A DNA stretch of 64,000 nt from Diphasiastrum complanatum. Its lineage: Eukaryota; Streptophyta; Lycopodiopsida; Lycopodiales; Lycopodiaceae. A program made the position numbers and the translations under genes. The DNA is taken from positions 12,734,399-12,798,398 of the forward strand of contig CM055095.1 in assembly GCA_029204225.1 (NCBI GenBank), in the 5' to 3' direction. The notes below the pieces were generated by a model that saw nothing but the letters and a program-made list of their open reading frames with translations, was not told the DNA's origin and ran no database searches. How positions within the stretch are numbered: position 1 is the first letter of the stretch; each line of letters starts with the position of its first letter. Shown one piece after another: positions 25,901 through 41,800 of the stretch.

Positions 25901-27081
25901 TAAAGGAAGAAGTTTATATGGTCCAACCACAAGGCTTTATGAAAAAGGGACAAGAACATAAGGTGTGCAAGCTACACAAAGAACTTTATGGCCTTAAGCA
26001 AGCGCCACGCGCATGGTATGGACGGACGCATTGACAATTACTTTCTTTCTCATGAGTTTGTAAGAACAAATTCAGATCCAAATCTCTATGTTCTTATAAA
26101 CGAAGACAACATTGCCTTGATTGTAATTTATGTTGATGATATTACTATCATAGGCAATGATGAGAATCTCATTCATTCTATCAAAGCCAACTTATGCAAG
26201 CAATTTGAGATGACATATTTAGATCTTATGCACTATTGCTTGGGTGTCAAAGTATGGCAAACTGATAGTGATATCAGGTTATGTCAAAACAAGTATGTGC
26301 ATAAGATATTAGAGAAATTTTGCATGACAGAGTGCAAACCTTCCATCACGCCTTGTGCGAAGTTGGTAAGAAATTATCTCGTATTGATGATAGTGCAAAT
26401 GTTGACGCTACTTTATTTCGTCAGTTAGTTGGGAGTTTGATATATCTTATGACTACATGTCCTAATATCTGCTATGTTGTAAGTTTGATTAGCCAATTCA
26501 TGGCATCACCCACTATGGATAATTGGAAAGTTGCAAAAAGGACTTTGAGGTATGTGAAAGGTACACCTAACCTTGGCATGGTCTACAAAAGACAAAGTGC
26601 TTTATCTAGATTGCAAGGTTATGTTGACGTTGATTGGGCAAGAAATGTAGATGATAGAAAGTCAACAACATGTTATGCCTTCAATTTTGGTAGCGGTCGT
26701 TTTTCATGGTCTAGCAAGAAGCAAGACACCGTTTCTCTTTCTTCTACAGAAGCTGAATATAAAGTGTTAAGTTCTGTCACTCAGGAAGCTATTTGGCCGC
26801 GTAAGTTGTTAGGTGAGATTGGCATGAAGCAGGTAAATCCTACTGTTATTTTTAGTGACAGCCAAAGTGGAATACAATTGGCTAAGAATCTTGTCTTTCA
26901 CGCGAGAACAAAACATATTGCGGTAAAATATCACTTTGTGCGTGAAAAGCTACAATATGAGGATATAAGTATTGCACATTGTTCTATGTTGTTGCAAGTT
27001 GCTGATATATTTACGAAAGCTTTAAGTAAAGAGAAGTTTGAAACTTTTAGAGCCAAACTTGGCTTAGATCTGGTTATGTAA
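22976..27081 (+). mobile_element. Ty1/copia retrotransposon, gag-PR-IN-RT-RH, disabled by stops and frameshifts
   Basis: The most complete element in the window. Gag starts MAILGDASKLDGASNYNIWK near 22976 and carries a zinc knuckle CYYCHKPGHWAHEC near 23685. The protease motif FIDSGTTRHMT lies near 23865. Integrase has the LWHIRLGQLNYGSL zinc-binding block near 24270, then LIHSDLCGPM, DYSRRTW, SDRGGEY and NGVAERKS. RT starts NKWVFRTKFHADG near 25680, has DVKSAFVNGDL near 25880 and the catalytic YVDDITII near 26129. RNase H has SLSSTEAEY near 26745, and the C-terminus ends FRAKLGLDLVM at TAA 27081. At least five in-frame stops or frame changes occur (for example about 23390, 24001, 24556, 24834, 25205 and 26034), so it is dead. 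Its 5' LTR and primer site were not found. Confidence 0.92.
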
Positions 27082-27175
27082 AATGCCTTTTCTTGTAATA
27101 CTATCATGGAGGTATGTTCCATGAATAGAGTAAACTTTAAAATAAAGAGAGACGTTGATCATTGAGGGAGAGAGT

Positions 27176-27363
27176 TAAAATAGCAATGATCGACTTATAC
27201 AGTGCTTTCTAATTTCGACGGCACCATGTGTGCTCAGTTCTAGAATTATCGGGCCGTCTTTCTTTTACGAGCCCTTTGAGTGCTTTTAAGTAACTTTATC
27301 TTTGTACTTGCTTATTAGTGTGAATATACAGTTTGTGGGAGAGCAATTCAGTTGTCTTGTCTT
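27176..27363 (+). mobile_element. 3' LTR of the copia element, short
   Basis: It follows the polypurine run TTGAGGGAGAGAG about 95 bp after the RNase H stop. The sequence from TTAAAATAGC to about GTTGTCTTGTCT is duplicated at 18437-18622. The right border is set by where the two copies diverge. Confidence 0.7.
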
Positions 27364-27383
27364 ATTGCACTTGACGTTGTGCT

Positions 27384-29588
27384 GTGGTGATTGATTTGGT
27401 CAGATTTTTAAACTGTATTCTCAACTCATACAAGGACTTGAAAGGAATTCCTACTTCAGAAATCAAGCATACCATTCCCCTGATACATTATGCAGTGCCA
27501 AAAGTGACAAGATTTTATCGTTATAATCCGAATGTCACAGATCTTATCAAGAAGGAGTTACAAAGGTTACTAGAAACATATTTCATTTATGAAATTGAGC
27601 ACACCGAGTGGGTTTCACCAATTGTTGTCATTCCTAAGAAAAATGGAAAGATGAGAATTTGTATAAATCTAAAGGCTTTGAATAAAGTGACGTGCAAAGA
27701 TCACTTTTCGTTACCTCATACCATTACATTGGTTGGTGCACCAGCTTGCACAACAAACAGATGAGCTCAGGACGGCAAAGCAGAACCTATAGCTTAAAGG
27801 TGCGGAGTTGTTGACAACTTTGGAGGAATTACAAAGTGAAAGGGCCAAGACATTGGAGGAGCAAAATCAGTTTTTAAATCAGCTCCAGTCCCTTCAAGAG
27901 GTGCACCGAGCACCGATTAGATCTCCTAACCCATGAAAATAAGAGACTAACTGATGCAATGACGACAGTTAAGCAACCAATAAGGCTAGAGGATATCAAT
28001 GTACCAGTTCCATCTTCAGGAGCGACAATAAAAATGGAGAAGTATGTCTCCCTGATCCAAAAACACGAAGCCTGAAGAGTAACCAATAGATTTCAGAAGA
28101 AGAAAATAATAGGAAGTTATCAGCACTCTAGAAAGCGTCAGCAAGATCCAAGAGGAACTTCACTTGTCAAAGCAACAAATGGACCTCATTTGGAATACGC
28201 CATGTAAACTTGACTCATGCATATCAATGCAGAAGAAAGATGACCATAACGATGATGCCGGAGCACCTGAGCAAAGCTGATCCATCAACCAACGAGGTGC
28301 TGGTCTTGGCATGCCATATCAAGGGTCCACTACTGGCTCTCTCCACAAATCTGTCATGGACTCGTCCACCCACACTCAGTTGCCTCACTCGTCTTTTTAT
28401 TTTTCTGATCCATTTTCATCTTACCAACCATCATTTTTTCTATTTCTGAATCAACCACCTCCGCATTCATTTCTAACACCATACCCACCACATCCTCTCT
28501 AATATCTGATGACCAATTCTTTAAAGCAATTCGTTTTGCCAACAACTCAACTAAAGAATAATCAGACCTGGAGCATAAGATTCCCGAACGTGGAGTAGAA
28601 ATAGAGGCCGATCATATCCAGAGGATTATTGAATGGCCAATTCTTACTACAACTAGGGAAATCAAGTCATTCTTGGATTTCATGGGATTTTTCCGTCGGC
28701 ATAAATCCCAATTTGCTAGGATGGCATTTCTCCTCACTCAAGTTTTGAAAGGCTTTAAGAAACTTAGCCGGAGGGCTAAGAGTCCACTAGTGGTGTGGAC
28801 GGAGGATATGAATAATAGTTTTGAGTTGCTTAAGAAATGTGTGACAACAACATCAATCTTGATCATTGGCGATCCTAAGGAACCATTTGTAGTTAGGACC
28901 GATGCCGTTGATTATGCAATTGGAGCCGTCTTGATGCAGGATGGACATCTTGTTGCTTTTGAAAGTAAGAAACTCAATCCGGCTCAATCTAGGTATTGTA
29001 CCTATAAAAAGGACCTTTATGCTGTTATTCATGCCTTGAAAATTTGGTGACATTATTTGTATGGAGCCAAATTTGAGGTTTTAAATGATCACGAAACACT
29101 CTGTTATTTTTGTGATGCTACAAATTTAAAAGGGACACAAGCTAGATGGGTTGTGCTAATGCAAGTATTCGACTTCTCAATACAATATTGTAAAGGAAGT
29201 CAAAATACTCTAGCGGATGCTTTGAGTCATTTATCGGTTATCAATCAGCTGAGCTTTACTGATATACAACTGAGACTATTTCAATCTTTGGGGTCAATTC
29301 GGATAAGCAGGATTTCTCGAATCAGAGAAAGACTAAAATAGATTTTCCTATATAGAATGGATCTTGTTTTGTAAGAGCAAGGTATGTGTACCGGAGAATG
29401 ACATAGTTAGGGCCCAAATCTTGCATGAGTGTCATGATAGTCCGTGCGCAAGACATCCGAGTATACAAAGAAAACTTGACTTAGTTAGGTGGCACTTTTG
29501 CTGGCCTAAGATGAAAAGTCAAGTAGAGCCTTGTGTACTTAGATGTACCAAGTGTCAATTTAATGAAGATGAAAGGCTAAAAGTGTAG
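27384..29588 (+). mobile_element. Ty3/gypsy pol fragment: RT start, foreign insert, RNase H, integrase zinc domain
   Basis: 27420-27735 encodes the gypsy RT start with the conserved WVSPIVVIPKKNGKMRICI and LNKVT blocks. It then breaks off before the catalytic YxDD region. About 27740-28560 holds unrelated sequence. From about 28580 the element resumes with the RT thumb/connection (REIKSFLDFMGFFRRH). RNase H follows (VVRTDAVDYAIGAVLMQDG, YCTYKKDLYAVIHALKIW, a stop near 29048, then GSQNTLADALSHL). The HHCC integrase domain comes next (HECHDSPCARHPSIQRKLDL and CVLRCTKCQ, 29424-29565). The integrase core is missing. Confidence 0.88.
27740..28560 (+). mobile_element. Insert in gypsy RT encoding a coiled-coil and Pro/Ser-rich segment
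   Basis: It replaces roughly 190 residues of RT including the catalytic motif. One frame reads a heptad-rich stretch (QTDELRTAKQNL, then AELLTTLEELQSERAKTLEE) with few breaks. Further on, 28308-28500 is rich in Ser, Pro and Phe (QLPHSSFYFSDPF). This composition resembles a gag N-terminal half, so a recombined gag fragment is the likeliest origin. No LTR, TIR or target duplication was seen at its borders. Confidence 0.45.
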
Positions 29589-30440
29589 CGGATAGTTCTT
29601 ATCCACCTTCAACCATTTGGAATTGCCACTATGATACCACCTAAGGAGCTCTCTTGCTTATTTAAGAGACTCTCCCTTTGTAGAAGGGAGATTTTTGTGT
29701 AATGCATCTACTCCATGTCCTAATGAGAATAGCCTCCACGAGTTTGGTGCATCCTTTGAGCTCCTTGATCATTTTTGTTTTCTGAAGTGATGCATTTATG
29801 ATTTCCTTGTGTGTGGTTGTGGATTAAGTGTAGTTATGGATTAATTGTGGAATAGAGTAGTGTGGATTAAATTTCTTGCTTTTGTGGATTAAAGTAGGAA
29901 TCAACATTGAGGTAAACCATTTAGGCTGGGATTGTGATGTAGTTCTTGTAGATCCTTTGACATCCTAGTTTTTTATGTTCTTGGATGTCCAAGAATCAAA
30001 AAATGTGTGTTTCTTGATTCTTAGACCTTCAAAATGATGTCTAATTAGTTTTCTTGTTTCTTGTATACTTGTGGTTTGATGTGTGTAGTTTAGTTTTCAA
30101 ATTGCATTGATCTATTCATTTCGATTTTGCAACATTTAGAAGTAGAAAACCATTTGATGTTCAACTGAGCAATATGCAGATAATTCGTTGAACATATTGA
30201 CTTGCATGTTTGGTTGTTGATGCATGTGAGTATAGTTCAAGAGAGACCTTCCTGAGTGTCCTCTTACAGGCAGGACAAACTAGAATGATTTTAGTCATTT
30301 CTACCTGATCTGGGCATGCCACTACCTTGAATACTGTGCCATTTGGATACACACAACTCACAATACTCTGATTAATGTACCTTAACATACTTTACATCCA
30401 GAGTGTGTAAAAAAAAAAAACCCAACCACACAGCACCAAG
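29589..30440. other. Non-coding interval, no gene seen
   Basis: Between gypsy pol and gypsy gag remnants. The part at 29590-30130 has an LTR-like look (TTAAGAGACTCTCCC and a T-rich tail) but no second copy was found. Confidence 0.35.
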
Positions 30441-30457
30441 ATACTCTAGACCTTCCA

Positions 30458-31273
30458 CATGGATCGTCATTACGATCTCAATTCCATAGAGGACTATCCA
30501 CCCGAGATGGTATCTCCTTTCATAGAGCAAGCCAGATACAATCAATACTCTCGCATGAAATCACAAGTCCATGAGCCATCCACAAACCCTTTCGAGAGAT
30601 GGGAGCCAACAAGGGCTGAAATTGCCTATGATTGACCATAATTTCATGCTGCTGAGTCTTCTCACGCAATAGCTCACTTTAATGGAGCTTTTGCCAACGA
30701 AGCTCCTTGTATTGAAAAACGCACACCCAAGTTAGACCTTCCTAAGTACGACAGAAATATAGACCCTCAGAGATTCTCCAAGTCTTTGAGAATGCCTACG
30801 ATGTCTATGGTGAGACATCTCCCGAAGCCATGGTCCAACTTTTCTCGATGACCATGATCGATCGCGCACGTGAATGGTTCTTCAACCTGGATCGTGAAGA
30901 TAAACGTAATTGGTCACTCTTGAAAGAGTCCTTCATCAAGTGATTCAAACCATTTTGTTTGATAGAGAGTCCCTTTGTCAAACTAAGTCATATCAAAATG
31001 ACAAAGGATGAAAAAGTACGTGACTATATCGAACGATTTAAACGCTAAAAAAGTCAGGTACAAGAATAACCCAAGGAATCAATGCTCATCATCTGGTTTC
31101 TAGTCAGACTTCCCAGATGGATGAGACGTGATCTCAGATCTAGCGATGAATACACATATTTAAAACAAGCCATGTCTGACGCCATCCGAGAAGAGGACAA
31201 AGGATCAGATGTTGATGAACCTAGAGAACAGAGAGCACATTGTGTTGTCCATGAATCTAAACGACTCCGATAG
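30458..31273 (+). mobile_element. Ty3/gypsy gag remnant
   Basis: One main frame with a few stops starts MDRHYDLNSIEDYPPEMV. It contains the retrotransposon-gag core TPKLDLPKYDRNIDPQRF and, after a frame shift, AREWFFNLDREDKRNW and LLKESFIK, then DYIERFKR and MRRDLRSSDEYTYLKQAM. This is the capsid part of gypsy gag. No zinc knuckle or protease follows. Confidence 0.75.
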
Positions 31274-31938
<665 letters not shown>

Positions 31939-32028
31939 TTAATTAATTGATTGAAGAGGACATGGAAAGCATGTGTGTTGTAGAAAGAGAATTTAGAATG
32001 AATGATTAAGTGACTAAATAGATAGCAT

Positions 32029-34860
<2,832 letters not shown>

Positions 34861-34864
34861 ATGG

Positions 34865-35167
34865 ATGTTTTCAGAGGAGGATTTTGATGGGCTTGAACGA
34901 CATGGGATTTGCCCAAGCCTGCAAGTGCCCGGATTTCCTAACAAGTTACATGAGAAGTATGTGGAGCTAGCATGTCACGGATCTGTCCTAGTACCCGATA
35001 CAATGTTCAAAATCATGTCTCCTTGTATTTGTGCATGGATAAATAGCTTCTTACATGTTTTTACTACTTTATTAGCTGAATACATTCTCTTTGCTCTTGC
35101 ACTGATTAGTATGGCATCTGCCCTGATACGGTGTCGATTCAAGGGCATAATGTATTGCTATTTATAA
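34865..35167 (+). CDS. Unrecognised small ORF or stray exon
   Basis: A 100-residue ORF starts MFSEEDFDGLERHGICPSLQ. The first half (about 55 residues) has a balanced, protein-like composition. The second half is a hydrophobic, LTR-like translation. A possible splice acceptor (GTTTTCAG) sits at the very start, so the coding-looking part could be an exon copied from a host gene by a transposon rather than a gene of its own. I do not recognise the family. Confidence 0.2.
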   Translation: MFSEEDFDGLERHGICPSLQVPGFPNKLHEKYVELACHGSVLVPDTMFKIMSPCICAWINSFLHVFTTLLAEYILFALALISMASALIRCRFKGIMYCYL

Positions 35168-36600
<1,433 letters not shown>

Positions 36601-36639
36601 TAATTTTATTCTAACTCTCTCTCTAAAAGTAGAATCTAC

Positions 36640-37985
36640 TTTTCATACACTCATATACATAGCATCAAAGTTAACAAACTTTATGTAAAGTTTTGATCTA
36701 AACTTATCAAATTTTTTTCTAATGAGTGGCTCAGTGAAAATGTCATATAATTGCTCATCTGTACTACAATAAACAATTTTTTTTTTACTCAGCAGCCTCT
36801 CACGTATAAAGTGATAGTGAATCTCGATGTGTTTGGTTTTCGCATGAAACACCGGATTCTTCGCCAACTGAATGCCACTCTAATTGTCGCTATGTATAAT
36901 TGTAGGTTTTTCCTACTTCATGTACACTAAGCCATAATCAAAATTGCCTTTGACATATCACAAAATGTGTTTGGTTGCCTTTCAATGCGTTTCCATAAAC
37001 TGACTTACAATACCAACAACATAGCATATATCTGGTCTAGTCGTGGTAAGGTAAATCAAGCTATCTACTAATTGTCTATACAACGTAACATCAAATGACT
37101 ATGACTCATCAAGGTTAGAAAGCTTTTTACTTGGTTCAATGGGAGTGTTCACTGGCTTGCAATCTTGTAGCCTAAACGTGTGCATCAACTCTCTGACATA
37201 CTTGACTCGTGTTAGTTCTATCTCATGTACTTTTTGCACATCTCCACTCCAAGACAATAATGCATCAGAATGAGATCCGTTATCTTGAATTGATTCATGA
37301 ATCCTTCTTGATTATATCGATCATCTCTTGATTATTTCTCATAATAATTGGATTGTCAACATAGAGAGCAACCAAAGCAATCATATCATAAGACATTAAG
37401 ATTTAAATCAAAGTGTGTTCTTACCATCTCCTTTGAATGAAAGTAGGCATGAATCATGCTATACCACGCACGTGGTGCCTATTTAAGACCATAAAGAGCT
37501 TTCTTCAAGCGGCACACATTATGCTCTTGTCCTTTCATCACAAAGCCTTCGGGTTGTTCCATGAACACCTCTTCTTCCAACTCCCCATTCAGAAAAGCAG
37601 ATTTCACATCCATCTGATGTAAAGGCCAACTAAAAAGTGAAGTTAAAGCAACAAGTAGACGTAGAGTATTCCACTTACATATTGGTGCAAAGGGCTCCTC
37701 ATAGTTGATGCCTTTACTTTGCGCATCACCAATCTTTTACCAATTGGCGGTTCCACCAAGTCCCATGTGCCATACTTAGCAATTGACTCCATTTTTTCTT
37801 CCATGGTTTTGACCCAAATGTCATCATCCTTCACTTCATCATAAGTCGAAAGTTTTTTTGCTTTGAATGATGCTTGATAAGAGAGCATACTTTGCATCTT
37901 CTCTCTCTTTGATCTTCTTAGTTCTCTCTAGATGGATGATTCAGGAAAGTCATCCATGTCGTGACACTCCATCAATCTCTCAAAC
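36640..37985 (-). mobile_element. Degraded copia RT-RNase H
   Basis: Minus-strand reading in several frames. 37897-37740 encodes the RT entry (MEEKMESIAKYGTWDLVEPP). 37600-37450 has the blocks NGELEEEVFMEQPEGFVMKG and LKKALYGLK, then a stop before APRAWY. 36867-36650 has the RNase H end (NPVFHAKTKHIEIHYHFIRE and DIFTEPL). Many stops lie between them and the YVDD motif is eroded (YVDN). Only the 3' half of pol is present. Confidence 0.85.
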
Positions 37986-38720
37986 CACTTGGAGAGCTTC
38001 CTATCAGGTGATCGGCTTCTTGGTGAAACGTATCTCATGATACATCTTTCTACTTGTGTTTGTCACCGGCAACTTCAATCCTTTTAACATTTACAACAAC
38101 ATAAGTAGTTTGCTAAAATCAACAAATGGGTATCTTTTTTTTTTTTTTTAAGGCAAGCATGTTAAAAGGAAAAAAGTCGTGTTGCATTGACAAATTTGGA
38201 CAAAGACAAAATTAGTTAGTTGGACCATTACAAAAGCATCATTTCAATGCTCAATTGTTCCCACTCATATATTACCATGTATACTACCTCAATATAAGAA
38301 GATGAATAGCCTCTTTAGATGGGATACATGAACTTGTCCTTCTAAGCCAATGTGTTTTTTTCTCTCACCCTCCAAGCTCTATGCTAGTTGTTTCCTTTAA
38401 GTATTTTATCCATATATTTTGGAGTGCTCACTCTCATTAGGTTTCCAATTCCAAGCAGTGGTGCCAGGTTATTCGCTGCAAACAAGAAGCATAATATAGT
38501 GGGTTTCTTCTAACATTTGCTTATGGGTCTTTTGCAGAAACCACGTGTCACGTAGTAAACCCCACGTCACCGGTGAGAGTCGACTCATACATACTATATT
38601 ACCTGTAATATGGGCAAGGCCAGTATTGTATAAGTAACAATAGCGAAGCGTGTATGCTTCTTTCGGGGATGGCGTGCGATAGGGGCGTGCTGCGCTGCTG
38701 CACAAGGCCTTATCGGATAC
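37986..38720. other. Upstream flank of the membrane-protein gene, no gene seen
   Basis: Includes a poly-T run near 38133-38148. A minus-strand ORF at 38469-38705 lies in probable promoter DNA and has no domain. Confidence 0.4.
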
Positions 38721-38725
38721 TACTT

Positions 38726-38796
38726 TCCCCCTCTCCTCCTCCTGCTCTTGCTACTGCTCCTGCTCCTGCTCCTGCTGTTTAGATATATATGTGTAC

Positions 38797-38827
<31 letters not shown>

Positions 38828-38868
38828 GATATATATAGCAAGCACGCTGGCGTTGCTAAAGAGGTTTT
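38726..38868 (+). promoter_or_regulatory. Putative promoter and leader of the AGTRAP-like gene
   Basis: A pyrimidine patch of CTCCTG units (38728-38777) is followed by TATA-like ATATATAT words and a (CA)n run (38798-38822). A second ATATATA at 38829-38836 is too close to the start codon to be the only TATA box. Assigned by composition and position upstream of exon 1. Confidence 0.35.
38798..38822. repeat. (CA)n microsatellite
   Basis: Pure CA run about 45 bp upstream of the start codon of the membrane-protein gene. Confidence 0.95.
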
Positions 38869-41800
38869 ATGATGCGTTGTTGGATAGATTTGGCAGATAT
38901 CAAGGCGTGGTTTCAGAGTTACGATCGTCTGCAACATCTCGCCGTGGTGTTTCTCTATGTCCAGGTGTGTTTTCTTTGACTGGTAACGTCTCCTTTTTCT
39001 TGTATTTCTATCTTTCTCAGCTAAGGATGCCCGATCAAATTCTAAAGCGTTATAGCTGGAACGCGGTAGAATTGTGTTTTCCGATGTGCATTTTATGGGC
39101 CTTGTAAACCCTTTTTGAGAGTTTGGTGCAACGCAAAAAGAATGCAGATACAGTAAACTTCAGTACGTTTTTTGCCAGAACCGATTAGCACTTTCTTCTC
39201 AGCCAATTTTCGCAATTCCCTAAATCTTCAGTATAGAAAAATTTATTTATATAATATCCTCTATTACTTGGACAATGCCAAACCAGTTGTAGGATTGATG
39301 GTTACCAAGACATAATATGGTATTGAGTTGATAAACAGAAACTTAAGGACTACGTGATACGAATGCTATCATGTGCTTTTTCAATCTCAAAAAAGAGCAT
39401 GTGTCTTGCACCAAAGAATATTTTTGGGGCAGTAAGTTTAAGCTTAGACTATTCTTCCCTGCATGGCATTCTCTCGCGATGACACTTACATTGCATTATG
39501 ACATTAACTTATAACTAGGCCCTACTTGGCTTCTTGCAATTATCATCTTTGCAATATACGACATCAAAGGCATTTCCTTGCAATGCATGAGTGATTGAAC
39601 ATCTTGCAATCTATATGGATTGTTAGTAGCATAGTGAGGTCCAACCAAGTGTAAATCTACATTTAGACACTACCCTAGAGAGGAAGAATTTGGGCATGGA
39701 AATTGCATAGTATAGATTGTAGAGGCCAAGAACTTTACAAAATAGGTCAAATATTCACCCTTTCAAACTCTACCAAAAATAAATTCAAGGGCAAGTTTGA
39801 AATGGCAAGACAATTCTAAAAATAGAATTCTATGAAAAATAGAAATATTTATTTTGGATAGTTTTAGCTCACCTGCATGGTGTGGATATGTGGATGGCAG
39901 TCATACCAAAAAGCATATCAAATATAACAGAAGACACATAAGAAATCTAGCTGTGTGTTAGGTTGAGTCGGTGGCTGACATATGCCCCGTCGTAGTAAAA
40001 ACATCTCTCTGCCATGAGCCCCCGGACCCCGACGATAAGGCCTCTTCATGATTTGGCCTTCCAACTCCTTGAGTGAAAACACACTTTTTGGTGTTTCGCA
40101 CCCGAAACAGTCGGCAAACTACACAGTCCAAATTTCTGAACCCATATGAAAATGCTTAAACCATCTACTGATGTCCAGATTTCTAATCAATGTAGCCCGC
40201 AGCCATCTGAAACCAAGCAACAGATCTGCATAACAATTACTTTTTTGATATCCTTTCACATGATACCCATATTGGCAACTATACAAAAAAAAAAAAAATT
40301 TGCGTTCCGAGAAACCCTAATGGGAAATCCTGAATCGCGTTCCGGAACGCGGACTGCAACCTTGGTCCTACTAGCACTCACACAAAACCAAGCATAGAGA
40401 GAATTTAGATCATAGGAAAATTGAGCAATTGCTCTAGCATAATAGCATTGAATGGAATAGTTGTGGTGGGGCCCCAGCCTTCTTATATAGTTCTAATGAT
40501 TGATAAAAGCTAATGAGCCTAAAGTAAATAGCAAAATAACAAAAGCTATTTACTAATAATACTACCTATACATGGGAAGAACCAAAAATGAACTTGTAAG
40601 TAGTAAATAGATCCTAATCTATTTGTAGTGCACCCACCTACATGCATAAGCCTTAGAAAACAAATTTACTATAAATAGAATGGCCCCTAAAAATAGCACG
40701 CAGGCTTGGCCAAACCATCATTAAGGGGTATCAAATAAACATTAATTCCTAACACCCACAAGGAACCGAACGTCACACTATCCACCCCGTCGTAGGATCC
40801 AATCCAGATTCACTCTCCGTGCCTTGGCCCGTGACTTGTGACAAGCAAGATCTGACCTCCAACCTTGACAATGTCCCATACCACTGCCAAGGCCATCGGC
40901 CATCTCCCACCTCAAGCTAGCACTCATCCTGGTTGTGCGCAAGCGCTCCCCATCCACCTTCCCCTAGGTAGATATAATGAATGGTAAGGTGAGACCTCCT
41001 CTCCTTGTATACCTCCAAGGCAGGAGTCTCCAAGCCTAGCGAACATCCTAGATCACGACACGTGGTGACCATGCAAGTCCAGGAGTCACTGGTCAAGTCA
41101 CGGGCCCGTTCGATGTTCAGCTTCAAGTTGGGTTTGGGACCCAAGGGATTTGGGTCCCTAACATTCCCTCCGCCTTAAAAGACTCCTCTTCTAAGGAAGG
41201 AAATCTGGGAATCTCAGTCTAAGGTCTCGTTCCTTTTCCCTAGTGTCCTCATGTTTGGAACTTCCTTTCCAATAAACCAAGTACTCAGTTACCTGCCGGT
41301 TTCTGAGCCCACGTTAACGTACATCAACAATGGCCTGTGGTTCACAAGGTACAAAGGATGATAGATCCTCAAGCTGTACTAGCTTATCCTGTAGAATAAA
41401 TTCATCCTTTCCACCAAGTTGTTCCTTTAAACGACTAATGTGAAAAACTAGGTGAACCTTGACTCCTTGAGGAAGGTCTAGTTGATAGGCATTTCGATTG
41501 AGTAATTCGAAAAGGCCCAACATAACGAGGTGATAATTTAGGACATTTTCCAGTCTTTAGTACCTTAGAGTCTTTGGGGACTTTAAGATACACCCAATCT
41601 CCTTCCTCATAGACCCTAGGTTGTCGCTTTTGATTAGCGTAAAACTGGGGTCTATCCTGAGCCGTTTTTACGTTATCATGAGCAACAAGCAGCATTTCTT
41701 GCATATCATGCAGGAAATCAACCGCTACTCTAACCTTGAGGCCCACAGAGATTGGAGCTCTAGGCTGAAAACCATACATAAGAGTGAATGGACTAAAACC

